From Pyrus communis (taxonomy: Eukaryota; Streptophyta; Magnoliopsida; Rosales; Rosaceae), in assembly GCF_963583255.1 (NCBI RefSeq), contig NC_084805.1:6440827-6504826 (forward strand): 64,000 nt of DNA, given 5' to 3'. Below the pieces are notes generated by a model, which searched no databases, was not told where the DNA came from, and was given only the letters and a program-made list of their open reading frames with translations. Shown in pieces: positions 46,765 through 56,999 of the stretch; positions within the stretch are counted from its first letter, which is position 1; every line of letters starts with the position of its first letter. The position numbers and the translations under genes were made by a program.

Positions 46765-46853
46765 GTATGTATATATATATATGTATGTATGTATGTATAT
46801 ATGTATGTATGTATGTACGTATATAGTGTGCGTGTGTGCACGCACGCGCACAC
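46723..46853. repeat. Alternating purine-pyrimidine tract (TA/TATG/GTGCGC)
   Basis: About 130 bp alternate purine and pyrimidine almost without break: (TA)n, (TATG)n, again both, then GTGTGCGTGTGTGCACGCAC and a CA/CG tail forming a near-palindrome. Confidence 0.9.
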
Positions 46854-47475
46854 CCCGACTTGAAATTAAGATAAATTAAGTATTTTGATGTGCGACACTA
46901 AATCTCAGGAACAACATTGATCAATTTTGAAACTTAGGGACTATTTTTATTGCTTGAATCAAATTTTTAGGAACCATTTGTGACAAAAACCCAATAAAAA
47001 AAGAAACAAGAAACATATTACGCAAATTACTAATTTGTTGTATATTATTACTAAAAATTTATCTAATTTCCTTTTGGATAACACTTACATCCTCCCATGA
47101 AGGAATCCACATATCCTCCTTTGAAAATAATATATCTTGATCATACAAATTATTATATAATCGGAATGAAAAGTCATTCAAATTAGTATGAAACAATTTG
47201 ATAAGGTGAATCCCAAATAACATATTCATTCCTGAAAATAAATCCTCCTACAAAAGTATTGATCAATGTCAAGGAGTGATTGAGCAAATCCACACTTAAT
47301 TTGGGTAGATAGATGCGTATCATCCTTGAAGCCCTTCATAATTAAAGTTTCAATAATGTTGGGCATCTCCACCTATCCTCAATTGATTTTAGAATTGAAA
47401 CAACTTTCTTTATGATACTAGAGTAAGTTATTCACATGGTAAATTGCCACAGGAGCTTACACCTTAATAATACTT
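46854..47475. other. No gene; dispersed repeat at left
   Basis: 46890-46990 contains, in complement, the 'tcacaaatggttcctaaaaa' phrase related to 22100-22340. The remainder is A/T-rich and non-coding. Confidence 0.4.
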
Positions 47476-48040
47476 TGTTGAAAATTTTAATTAAGAATGA
47501 TTAAATAATTTTATGTGAATGAAGGTTGTGATTGTTTAATTAAAGAGAAGGGGTGCAACCTTTGTTTTTATTGAAGAGATGCAACTATTGACTCTTTAAG
47601 AAAAACACAATTATTCTGAAGAGTAACTTTTGCATCTATATAAGACCTCATAACATTGAGTCATAAGACAATTAAATTAACAATGTCATACAAGTTCATA
47701 TGAGTCATAGTGAGTCTTTGAGAGAGTTCAAGACAATCGTGGTTTTGTGGAGCCTTACGATTTGGTGTTACTACCCTAAGAAGGTGGTTGTTGTGTCATT
47801 GGACACAAGCGCTGATCAACTATAAGCATTGTAGTGGGGCGTAAAAAGGAAAAAGAATCAACTTCTTGACTCAACCATAGTTTTTAGGTTTTTCTAATCC
47901 AATTTCATGTGCATTAGGATTATGTTTTGTTTATTAGTATGCATTAAATTGTATTTTTACTTGCATGAGTTATTTCTTCTTCTTTTTTTTTTTTTTTTTT
48001 GGTAATTGAATATAGCACTTAAATTCTATTTTTTCCAACA
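47476..48040 (+). repeat. Probable solo LTR related to 32579-33054
   Basis: Termini TGTTGAAAATT and TTTTCCAACA; TATA box CTATATAAG near 47636; internal phrases 'gccttacgatttgg', 'gatcaactataagcattgta' parallel those at 32579-33054. Flanks tactt/tacac match only partly. Confidence 0.6.
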
Positions 48041-48925
48041 TACACAATTATTATATATATTATCTTAAATAAATTTCTAGCTTCAAATTATCTGCATATT
48101 AGTCCCTCTCATAGTCTGATATAACATAATGTGGTTACCCTTATGATACATGAATGATATCCTGATTGCCTTATCTCCTTGGTTTTATTGTTTCCTCGTT
48201 TAGTCATATTATAACATAACTCTTTTGTGACCCAATAACAAGTTGCATGATCATCAATTTAAAGTTCAAGGAAGTATAATTGGAATTTGATTGGAAACTT
48301 TACGTGGGTACCCAACTGCAAGAGAATAGTGAGGATATAGTAATATATTGATCCTTCGAGAGGCAATATGAAAGAGCTAAATGCCAGATCCAAAGGCAAG
48401 ACCCAAACTCAAATATTTTGATTTGAATTTAATAAATGCAATCCAATGTGAGCCATAAACCCAAAAAATTTGATTTGGACCCAAATTAAAACTCAAAATT
48501 TAAGTTTCTATTTCCCAAATTTTTGGGGCCCTAGCTTTTAAAAAAAACAAACGGCAGAGGACAAGCCCCAGGTGGCTGACAGCTGGGCTCCAAGTGGCAA
48601 GGGACCCAGCCTTCCAATAGTGAGCCCTTTTTTGAACAGTTGGTGGATCAACGGTCAGATTAAAATCCTATTTTTTTTAAATTCTTTTTATTTTGATATA
48701 ACAGTTCTTTTTTTTTTTTTCAAATCCAACAGTAAAAACAAATATCCAAAACCTGAAATTTAGATTCAATTGTCAAAATAATAAAACAAATTATTTAGAA
48801 CACATCCACTTTAAAAATTATCCAAAGTATACTCATGCATCTGTTCATTCATCTACACAAAATTAATTTCTTCTCGTATAATTTTTATATCCTTCTTTCT
48901 CCCTAATTTTTTTTTTTGAAGATGT
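48041..48925. other. No supported gene
   Basis: A/T-rich, with poly-T runs near 48710 and 48906. No protein recognised. Confidence 0.45.
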
Positions 48926-49155
48926 CAAAGATGAAGCTTTATGTGAGGCTTGGATTGCGATTTCTAAGGATGGTGTTACGGACAACAATCATTCTCTAGA
49001 AGTATTTTGGGATCGTGTCATCAAATTGTACCAACTCAATATCCATTGGCTTCCACTAAGCTACAACACGGGTTTGTTATTAAATCTCGTTTCAAGACCA
49101 TTCACCAAGAATGTACTACTTGGAGGCCAGCTTTGCTAGCAATATCAGGGAGCAA
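48926..49155 (+). pseudogene. Harbinger Myb/SANT-like protein, N-terminal fragment
   Basis: Reads EDVKDEALCEAWIAISKDGV, then SLEVFWDRVIKLY and, after a frameshift, SRFKTIHQECTTWRPALLA. This is the trihelix/SANT-like domain of the second protein of plant PIF/Harbinger elements (also annotated as 'glutathione S-transferase T3-like'). The conserved Trp residues are partly kept. Cut at 49160 by the hAT-type MITE. The C-terminal domain of the same family is at 9300-10064. Confidence 0.7.
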
Positions 49156-49160
49156 TATAA

Positions 49161-49330
49161 GGGCTGGTTTGATATTGTTGTGATTTGAAAAAAAATTGCT
49201 TCATGCTGTGCTGTAAGAATAAGCAGCAGAGTATGGTAAACTTTTTTGTAAGAGTGCTTTTGGAAAAAAAAGGTTGTATTATAGTGTTTGGTAAACTTTT
49301 ATGTAAAACAACTGTGACTGTGTGAAATCC
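49161..49330. mobile_element. hAT-type MITE, partial copy
   Basis: Starts GGGCTGGTTTGATATTG and shares 'gtgtttggtaaacttttatg' with 29307-29815. The right end is not present. Confidence 0.65.
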
Positions 49331-49360
49331 CCAAAAAGGGTACAATACTAGATGTGCCAT

Positions 49361-49620
49361 TAATCCACCACATTCCGGGCCCACTCCACCACCGTAGCAT
49401 GATATTGTCCCCGACCACGCCCTCATAGTTTTGTTTCTGGGAACTCACATGAGAACTTCACAATGGGTCACCCATCATGGGAGTGCTCTCGCGCTCTACT
49501 TGCTTAACTTCGGAGTTCCCATGGAACCCAAAACTAGTGAGCTCCCAAAAGGCCTCGTGCTAGGTAGGGATGAGAATATACATATAAGGATCACTCCCTT
49601 CGGCGATGTGGGATCTTACA
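49361..49620 (-). repeat. 3' LTR of Cassandra (truncated)
   Basis: Ends at ...CGGAATGTGGTGG where a full LTR would continue to GGGATGTGACA. 5S-like block at about 49440-49530. Confidence 0.8.
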
Positions 49621-50188
49621 ATCCACGGCCCTTAGGGGCCTGACATCCTCGTCGTTACACCACGGCCATGATTAGGCTTTGATACCAAACTGACACACCC
49701 CGACCCGAAATGTCCACTAGGACCCCGAATCGAGTTGTGCTGGCTGACACTTGGAAGGTGATGAAGCCATAAAGTGTGATAATGTATAAAATGTGAATAA
49801 TTAAAACCTAAAAGTGCTTAAGTACACGAGTACGCGATGAGCGGGTTTGGACCCATTTCACGCGTGATACAGAGCATAGGTATAGTAGAGTAAGGAAAGA
49901 TAATGATTATACCATCATAAGAAGACATCTGTACTGAAAAGTGCCACGAATCCTCGTCGATACGGAACTCTGCTGTTAGAACCTGGAGGGGTGCAAAAAT
50001 AGAAAATGTGAGTGAGTGAAACAAAACTTTTCAAATCAATTTCAATTACCAAAGGCAGTAACCCCTCGCTGTAACAGCTGTATAATTTCCCAGAAAATAA
50101 CAGGTGTGATTATAACTCAAAACCAAGAATGCTCACATCATGCGTGTGATGAATACAATATTGCCCAACTTATGCTTTGATACCAAAT

Positions 50189-50475
50189 TGTCACATCCTT
50201 GCCCGGGGTCTACTACATCCCGGGCCCGCTCCACCATCGTAGCACGATATTGTCCGCTTTGGGCCCCGACCACACCCTCACGGTTTTGTTTCTGGGAACT
50301 CATATGAGAACTTCCCAGTGGGTCACCCATCATGGGAGTGCTCTCACGCGCTACTTGCTTAACTTCGGAATTCCCATGGAAACCGAAGCCAGTGAGCTCC
50401 CAAAAGACCTTGTGCTAGGTAGGGATGAGAATATACATATAAGAATCACTCCCATGGGCGATGTGGGATCTTACA
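50189..50475 (-). repeat. 5' LTR of Cassandra (complete)
   Basis: 287 bp, TGTAAGATCC...GGATGTGACA on the minus strand; 5S-like block at about 50300-50390. Confidence 0.85.
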
Positions 50476-50486
50476 CTAAATATACT

Positions 50487-50556
50487 TTATTTTTAAAAGA
50501 AAAATATTTATATTTTTAAAAGAAAAATATTTATATTTTTAAAAGAAAAATATTTA
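50487..50556. repeat. 23-bp tandem repeat, three copies
   Basis: Unit 'tttatatttttaaaagaaaa' plus ATA; three copies directly beside the Cassandra LTR. Confidence 0.9.
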
Positions 50557-50619
50557 TAAACTTCATCTTAAATATTAATTAGTATGACAAACTACTTCAG
50601 TTGAAATATTTTAGACATT

Positions 50620-51593
50620 TTAGACTGAATAGCTAGGATTCATTAGTACAATATTGTTAGTGTACTTGAAAGTCGTCTGATTAGATGCATTCATCAAACT
50701 TGCCGCTATTCTATTTCTTAATGCTTCTATCTCATGTGATCCTTCAACTTGATAATTTTGGTATTCTTCATCATCATCATCACTATTATCACTCTCTTCA
50801 CAAAAGTCCCTGGGGTCATCAAAATGACAATCACGTTGAGAATACCTCTGTATGTAGTTATGAAGAGCCATTGTAGCAATGACAATCTTCACTTGCTTAT
50901 TGAATGGGTAATTAGGCATATACCTTAAAATTGTCCATCTTTTCTTCCATACCCCAAAAGTTCGTTCAATGATGCTCCTAAGAGAAGAATGCATGTGGTT
51001 GAATACCTCTTTATGACCCATTGGTTCGACACCTCTATGAAAATCCAAGAGATGATATCTTTCACCTTTATATGGTCCCAAATAACCTCTCATTTGTGGG
51101 TACCCGGCATCTACCAAGTAATATTTTCCTGAAAATTGAAAATTTTGTTTTGTATTGTAATAATTATACAAAGCAAGTATGTAAATTTTTATAATAAGTA
51201 TGAAGATTACCATTTGGAGGCTTAGAAAAGTTTAAATTTGGATTCCGTTGCATGGATAGAAAAACCCTTGTATCATGTGCAATGCCTTCCCATCCGGCAT
51301 AAGCAAATGTGAATTGCATGTCAAAGTTACACGCAGCCATAACATTTTGAGTCGACATTCCTTTCCTACCAATGTATGGAACTTGATCCAGAGGTGGTAT
51401 TGAAGCCTCAACATGTACTCCATCTATGGTACCAATACAATCCTAAAAATAATAACAGAGAAGAAAATCGTCAACCTACACTTATAGTTTGCAAATAAGT
51501 TAGAAAACGAGTCAAACTTTACCTTAAAATGAGGCATGTATCTTGTATATCTCCTTATTTCCTTGAATTTGGTTAAATTAGGTCAGGAGTGAA
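50620..51593 (-). pseudogene. PIF/Harbinger DDE transposase, 5' truncated, introns kept
   Basis: Minus-strand exons 51593-51523, 51442-51211 and 51128-50620 join with GT-AG introns (51443-51522, 51129-51210) and matching phases. First exon gives RYTRYMPHFK; second DCIGTIDGVHVEASIPP (first catalytic Asp), GWEGIAHDTRVF; third YYLVDAGYPQMRGYL (second Asp), IIERTFGVWKKRW (catalytic Glu), then an acidic tail and stop. The catalytic core thus appears complete, but the N-terminus is lost where a Cassandra fragment lies at 51622. DNA cut-and-paste enzyme; the normal partner is the Myb/SANT-like protein, only fragments of which remain here. No stop inside the joined exons. Confidence 0.85.
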
Positions 51594-51621
51594 ACATATT
51601 TAAACAGAGCAAGAGCCTGGA

Positions 51622-51716
51622 TTGTCACATCCCGGCCCGGGCCCCCACCACATCCTGAGCCCGACTCCACCGTAGCACGATATTGTCCACTTTGGGCCTC
51701 GACCACGCCCTCATAT
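51622..51716 (-). mobile_element. Cassandra LTR 3'-end fragment
   Basis: Matches the GC-rich end of the LTR (TGTCACATCCCGGCCCGGG on the plus strand) to the 'ccacgccctcat' phrase, without the 5S block. Interrupts the 5' side of the Harbinger transposase. Confidence 0.8.
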
Positions 51717-52786
51717 TTTAATAATAATATATTTTACGTGTCAAAATAATTAAATTTTATTTCTAAATATACTCATTTAGTGTTAGAAACATTACATTTG
51801 ATATATTTATATTAATGGCTAAATTTTGTATCATATACTTTTATTTTTAGTTTGTACCCATTTTTAATTTGCAACCTTTTTTTTTTAAATTGTACCAATT
51901 TTCTTTTCAGTTTTAGTTTGTACCCATATATTAAGTTCTTTTTGGGTCCATATTTTGCAAACTTTTATTTGTACTCATATTTTTTTAACATTTTATTTGT
52001 ACCCAAAATTTTCTCATAATGTACTCATTCATCTTTTAAAAATGTATTGCTTTGTTATATGTAAAATGTACCTTTTTTTTTTTTTTGTAAGTACCATTTT
52101 TTTTCATGTAAAATGTACTCATTTTTTTAATGTAAGACCTATTTATTTGTTTTAATCTAATATGTACCCATTGTTATATATATATATATATATATATATC
52201 TAAAATGTACCCGTTGTTTTTTTTATACAAAATGTATCCATTCTTTTATATAAAACGTACCACCTTTTTGTGTAAAATGTATTGTATGTAAAATAAACCC
52301 ACATTTTTATACAAATGCACCAATTTTTTGTATGTAAAATGCCTTTAATATAAGTAATGACAAATCATGGGTTTTATTTAAGTATAACTTGTAAATTATA
52401 CTTTTTTTATATAAGTATAATTTATCTTTTAATATTTTCAATCCCACAAATCGTGGATTTTATTTAAAATCTTATTAATATAAGTAACTGCAAATATCAA
52501 ATTTTAATTTAAAATTTATATTTACATAGAAATGAATTATTGCATTAATTTCAGGGACTTCAATAAAAAACTGAAAACCAACAAGTTAGCCAAAGAACGT
52601 TGATAATTAGGGACCGCATCCAAAGTCACCCTTATTTATTTGTAGGCTGGCCTTGAATTGACCATGTTTCATAATGGTAATAAAAAAAAATCACTAAAGT
52701 TGCATCATGCTTGGAACAGCTCGAAGTGGGAAGAGCTACATGGTGTCACTACTAAGCGTAACTACTTGGGCGTCGAAGGGACATTT
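51717..52786. other. No gene; A/T-rich with repeated 'tgtaccca' phrase
   Basis: From 51850 to 52340 the phrase 'aaatgtaccca' followed by T runs recurs at irregular spacing. A (TA)n run lies at 52175-52199. No coding evidence. Confidence 0.6.
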
Positions 52787-52932
52787 GTCACATCCCGGCC
52801 CGGGGTCCACCACATCCCGGGCCCGTTCCACCACCATAGCACGATATTGTCCGCTTTGGGCCCCAACCACGCCTTCACGGTTTTGTTTCTGGGAACTCAC
52901 ACGAGAACTTCCCAGTAGGTCATCCATCATGG
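52787..52932 (-). mobile_element. Cassandra LTR fragment including part of the 5S block
   Basis: Matches 50189-50340 closely; stops abruptly at CATCCATCATGG inside the 5S-like block. Confidence 0.85.
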
Positions 52933-53889
52933 AATCCGACGTATAGATCTTTTCGAATTGGATTTGTAAGTTCATAAAATAAAACATTAACCGCTAATCA
53001 ATTTTGGGAATTGGCGAGGATCCAACCGTTGGATCGTAATAAAATTTTAGTATGTTATTCTAGAATCATAATGTGGATCTTTGAAAGTTACGGATTGGAA
53101 ATCTGATATGCGGATCTTCCGAATCGAGTTATACAGGGTTGTAGATCCTACTATCGATCAAAGATCGACGGTTGACTTTTGGTCAATGGGTCTCAAATTA
53201 TTCTTGAAGATCCTTGAGGATATGTTTTATGTAAATTATGTATTCTATCGGTAAGAACTTTGAGACGTGATTTGATAATTGGTCACAGGCGACGATAGAT
53301 CGTGATGTCTCGATGTGCGTGCAAGATAATCATAGTGTGGACTCCAGGTGAGTGGGTTTTTTTCTTTCATAGGCATATAATTGATAGTTCCACAAACACT
53401 TCTAAAGTGATCTATGCTTGTTACCTACAATTAATCATTGCGAACTACGAATGGCTTGATCCTTGTTTAGGGTACGTAGGCAGTCTAACAAGACGTTAGA
53501 TGCAGCCATATAATAAATGAGATTAAATAATTGAGACAATAGCCTTGTTTAGTGAATTGAGCAATGTGAGGGACAATTGTGGGAAGTGTGAGTTTTAGCT
53601 TTATGATTTGGTGATTAAATGTTGATCATAAATCAATGCGTGAAGAATCAAGAAATTGAAGTAAGGAAAGGTAAGTAATGATAGTTAATTTAATTAGTGT
53701 CTAATTGGGCTTATCACTGATGATTACTCTCAAAAGTAAATAGTTTGGGAGTAGGGTGTTATTGATTGTTCATGTTACGCCGTATTATATATTATGGGAA
53801 TATCATGAAATGTTTAGGTTTAGATTGCATCATGGCATATTATATGGATATTACCTGAACCTAACTATTGTGAATGCTTTGAAGTGCTA
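52933..53889. other. Unclassified repeat, no gene
   Basis: Sequence with phrases such as 'atccaaccgttggatcgtaa' and 'agatcgacggttgac', which I associate with non-coding interiors of large retroelements in related genomes. No motifs to confirm. Confidence 0.35.
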
Positions 53890-56269
53890 AATGACACCGT
53901 AAACGCCCAGGTAAGCCTCAGGTGAGTACATGTTGATGATAGTGATGGTAGTGAGTATGATTGTGTTGAGCTGCTGCCCGGAGGGGGGGACTGGGAGGTC
54001 GGAGCTGTTGTGGTGGGGGGCTGTGAAGTCGTTGCTGGTGGTGGTTCAACGTCGAGGAACCGAATGCTAGAGACTTGAAAGGCGAGACAAATTTGGTTCA
54101 TCAAACTACTTTGGGCTGCAAGCTGAGACTGCTGGGCGGCAATCTGCTCCTTTAGGTCTGCCACTTCAAATGTTAGCGATTCGACCTCTTTTGTTCTCTT
54201 CCTGGAGGATGAGGCAGATAGGTCCCAAATGCGGGCTTTCCCAAGCCCCCACTGAACATTTTGATGCCTACGACCGAGGGTCTGATCGAGTGTGTCCGTC
54301 ATGATATGAAAACTGGCATCCTCAGAGAGAAATACCTCCTCGATCGAGGTTTCTAGGGGAAGCTGGGAAGCCACCTCCTCCAGGACGATCTGGCCTTTCT
54401 CCACCATGGTGGACTTGAACAAATTAGTTTTAATATACATGTAATTAATATTAATACTAATTGAATATTAAAAAATGGAAATAACTTACATGAAGTTGCT
54501 CCGTTAGCTTATCCCTGGGTTGAATGTACATTTCCTTGAACATGTCAATCTCAGAAATCTTTGACCCCCCGGAATAAAAAAATAAAATAAAATATTAACA
54601 CATAGATAACCAAATATGTAATAGAGAGTAAAAAGAATAAAAACTTAGAATAAATATACGGCTACCTTACATCGTTCCTCCAACCTATAAGAGAAACGTC
54701 GTGAGCCAGAGTGGTGAAGAAGTTTCTTCTTCGACCGAATGATCAAGTTTGCCTTCACTTTTTTCTGTTGAATTAAAAAAACGTATTAGTTTTTAGATAT
54801 TTATAACAAATTAATGAAAAAAATTAACATATTATTTAAAAATATAAAAAAAATTTGATTAAATAGTATTGAAATATATATTATACTTATGAGGTATTTT
54901 TCGCCTTGAAAATAGCCGCAAAGTCACTCCCATTCATCTCGGTGGTCCACCAAATCTATAGGGCACCCAACTGCTAAAGCGGCCTCTAGACTACTATATT
55001 TCTCATAATGCTTGTGGAGGTTGCTCTTCCATTGTGTGAACCTACTGGCGCAAAGGTTGTTGATGTACTAGTTTTGATTGGCATCGAGGTTCATGAGCTC
55101 ATAGTGATGCTGCAAAACTCAACAAATAAATAGTAGTTAAAATTTATAATAATTTGTATACTTTAATAATAATTTAGTATTTCAAGTTGAAAATACTTAC
55201 CGATAATTCATGAACTTGACTTTAGGAGGGACAACTTTCCATGACTCCCACAGGAGGGGGCAATGATTCCTGATAACTGAGGCAATGTTGCTGGCCAACG
55301 CACTATGCTACTCATTTGTTGCTACCACACGATGTCGAGGATTCTACGTAATGGTGATCTTCTCAGTCGTGGTGCGAGTGGTCTGTGACATCTTCAGAAG
55401 TCATGGGCCTCTGTTTTTTTTTTTTTTTTTTTGAACCACCAAATAAACAACGTAAACATTAGACGAATTCTATTTTCTACCAAAAATTCGGCAAAACCTC
55501 CCCTAAAACTATTACATTTCCTAAAACTTGTAGTTAATATAACAACAAAAATAACACATTCACCCAACAAGTCCAATAGTTTATACCAACTGGGGACTTT
55601 AAAACAAAATTTACAACTTGTATCAAGTATTTTCAAGAAACTACACAAATATTGGATTGCACATGTAACTATGTAAGTTGAGAACAATATCAATGTGAGT
55701 AGTCTCGTCTCCTTGTAATTTTAACAAACCATATTCGTAATTTGAAAAATATAATAAGATTTTCACTAATGAGAAAATAAAAGAATAAGAAAGATGACTT
55801 TTTAAGAGTATAACCAAAGAATTTATCAACCAACTTTTTCTAAACAGGATTGGGGATCTTATTTTGTCATCCACCAACATATTTCAGTATCCTCTTTGAC
55901 AGTATTTTGTAATTAATCACTTTTTATGAACCTACCTGAAAAACCAAATAATTTAAAACTTCGATTTTCACAACAACAAAAAAAACTTTCAAAATTTTGA
56001 TTATACTATGAGAAAGATGCATTACCTGTTTAAGACCCCTCTCCATGGACAAAGGAAGCCTCACCAAACCGCTCAGCCTCCTCAGAACTCCAGGTCCGTT
56101 GATGAGTCCGTCGGGCACTTAGTACAGGATGCGTCACCAAAGAAGTCGATGATGTAGGAGCTGTAGACACCGTTGGACCCAAAGGCGTGACCAGAGGGAC
56201 ACCTGTCATGCCCATATCAAATGGGGAGGTGGTAACAGCACTACTTGCTGGATAAGGTGTCTGCCTCAC
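53890..56269 (-). pseudogene. CACTA (En/Spm) second protein, Ptta-type, multi-exon
   Basis: Coding blocks on the minus strand, approximate edges: 56269-56030 (Pro/Thr/Ser-rich start), 55360-55200 (VIRNHCPLLWESWKVVPPKV), 55085-54895 (FTQWKSNLHKHYEKY, then LCGYF), 54770-54675 (KVKANLIIRSKKKLLHHSGS), 54570-54492 (ISEIDMFKEMYIQPRDKLTEQL), 54440-53890 (SLEAS-type tail with a coiled coil, about KEVESLTFEVADLKEQIAAQ). This order matches plant Ptta/En/Spm proteins that accompany the CACTA transposase. Premature stops occur in the second and third blocks. The last block ends in a Pro/Ser/Thr-rich tail. Confidence 0.75.
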
Positions 56270-56999
56270 CCTACTAGCTGCCCAGCAGTTTGAAATTAAG
56301 TTTGATATCTACAAAAACAATTAATATAAAAGTTACACTCCACTACTTTAATCTGGTTTAGATATACTAAAGAATATCTTAACCTTGAAGCAAAATAAGA
56401 TATATCTTTAAATTCATTAATACCATTAAAGAAGGATCAAATTATCAAATTACCCATGCACACGCAAAATATATATTCATGCACAATAGGAACATCTATA
56501 GTATCCCACATGCCTAAATATTAAATGTGCAAACCTATATATATAACCTATTTACATGCCTTATGCAAACCTATATGATAAACATGAAAAAGAAAAGTTA
56601 AAATGACAAAACATGCAGATGCAGGGAAACACTACATTCAACCTCGGAAAAGGTTCACCTTGTTGGTCAGTTGAACTGATGAGCTCTTCCAAAACAACGA
56701 AGTATGCAGTCAATAAACCTTGTATTGAGAAATAGTTTGCAAGACAATGCAACTTGCAAGGAATCGATGAATGATGGAAGAGGGCATGCATGTACTTATT
56801 CTACTTGAAGGTAAGTATTAATATGTGTGTGTGTGCGCGCGTGCGTGCGCTCACGCGCTCTTACCATAGAACTGAGGTAAACTGATCAATGTTAGGCGAA
56901 ACAATGGAAAAGTTGATTCATATATGATCGAAGATTAGAGCAATGATAATGCACCTACGAGGCAAAAAGAGTTTATGGTAAACAAAAGAGGTCAAGATT
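56270..56999. other. No gene; alternating GT/GC tract
   Basis: 56822-56850 is an alternating purine-pyrimidine run (GTGTGTGCGCGCGTGCGTGC). The minus-strand frame 56561-56791 is unrecognised. Confidence 0.4.

Larger units (their letters stand above)
49361..50475 (-). mobile_element. Cassandra TRIM retrotransposon with 5S rRNA-derived LTRs
   Basis: Minus-strand LTRs at 50189-50475 (5') and 49361-49620 (3', outer end truncated) start TGTAAGATCCCACATCG. Each contains a block resembling 5S rRNA ('gaagttaagcaag', 'gatgggtgaccca' on the minus strand). A primer site ATTTGGTATCAAAGC follows the 5' LTR. The interior (49621-50188) has no coding capacity and also holds the end of another LTR (GTCGGGGTGTGTCA) with its own TTTGGTATCAAAGC near 49676-49692. 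Confidence 0.85.

Noticed and set aside
46623..46863. Tyr/Ile/Thr-repeat frames on both strands
   Set aside because: Translations of the TA/TATG microsatellite.
49431..49643. 70-codon plus-strand frame and its relatives at 50199-50519 and 52658-52946
   Set aside because: They lie inside Cassandra LTRs and arise from the 5S rRNA-like and GC-rich LTR sequence; the similarity between them is repeat similarity, not protein conservation.
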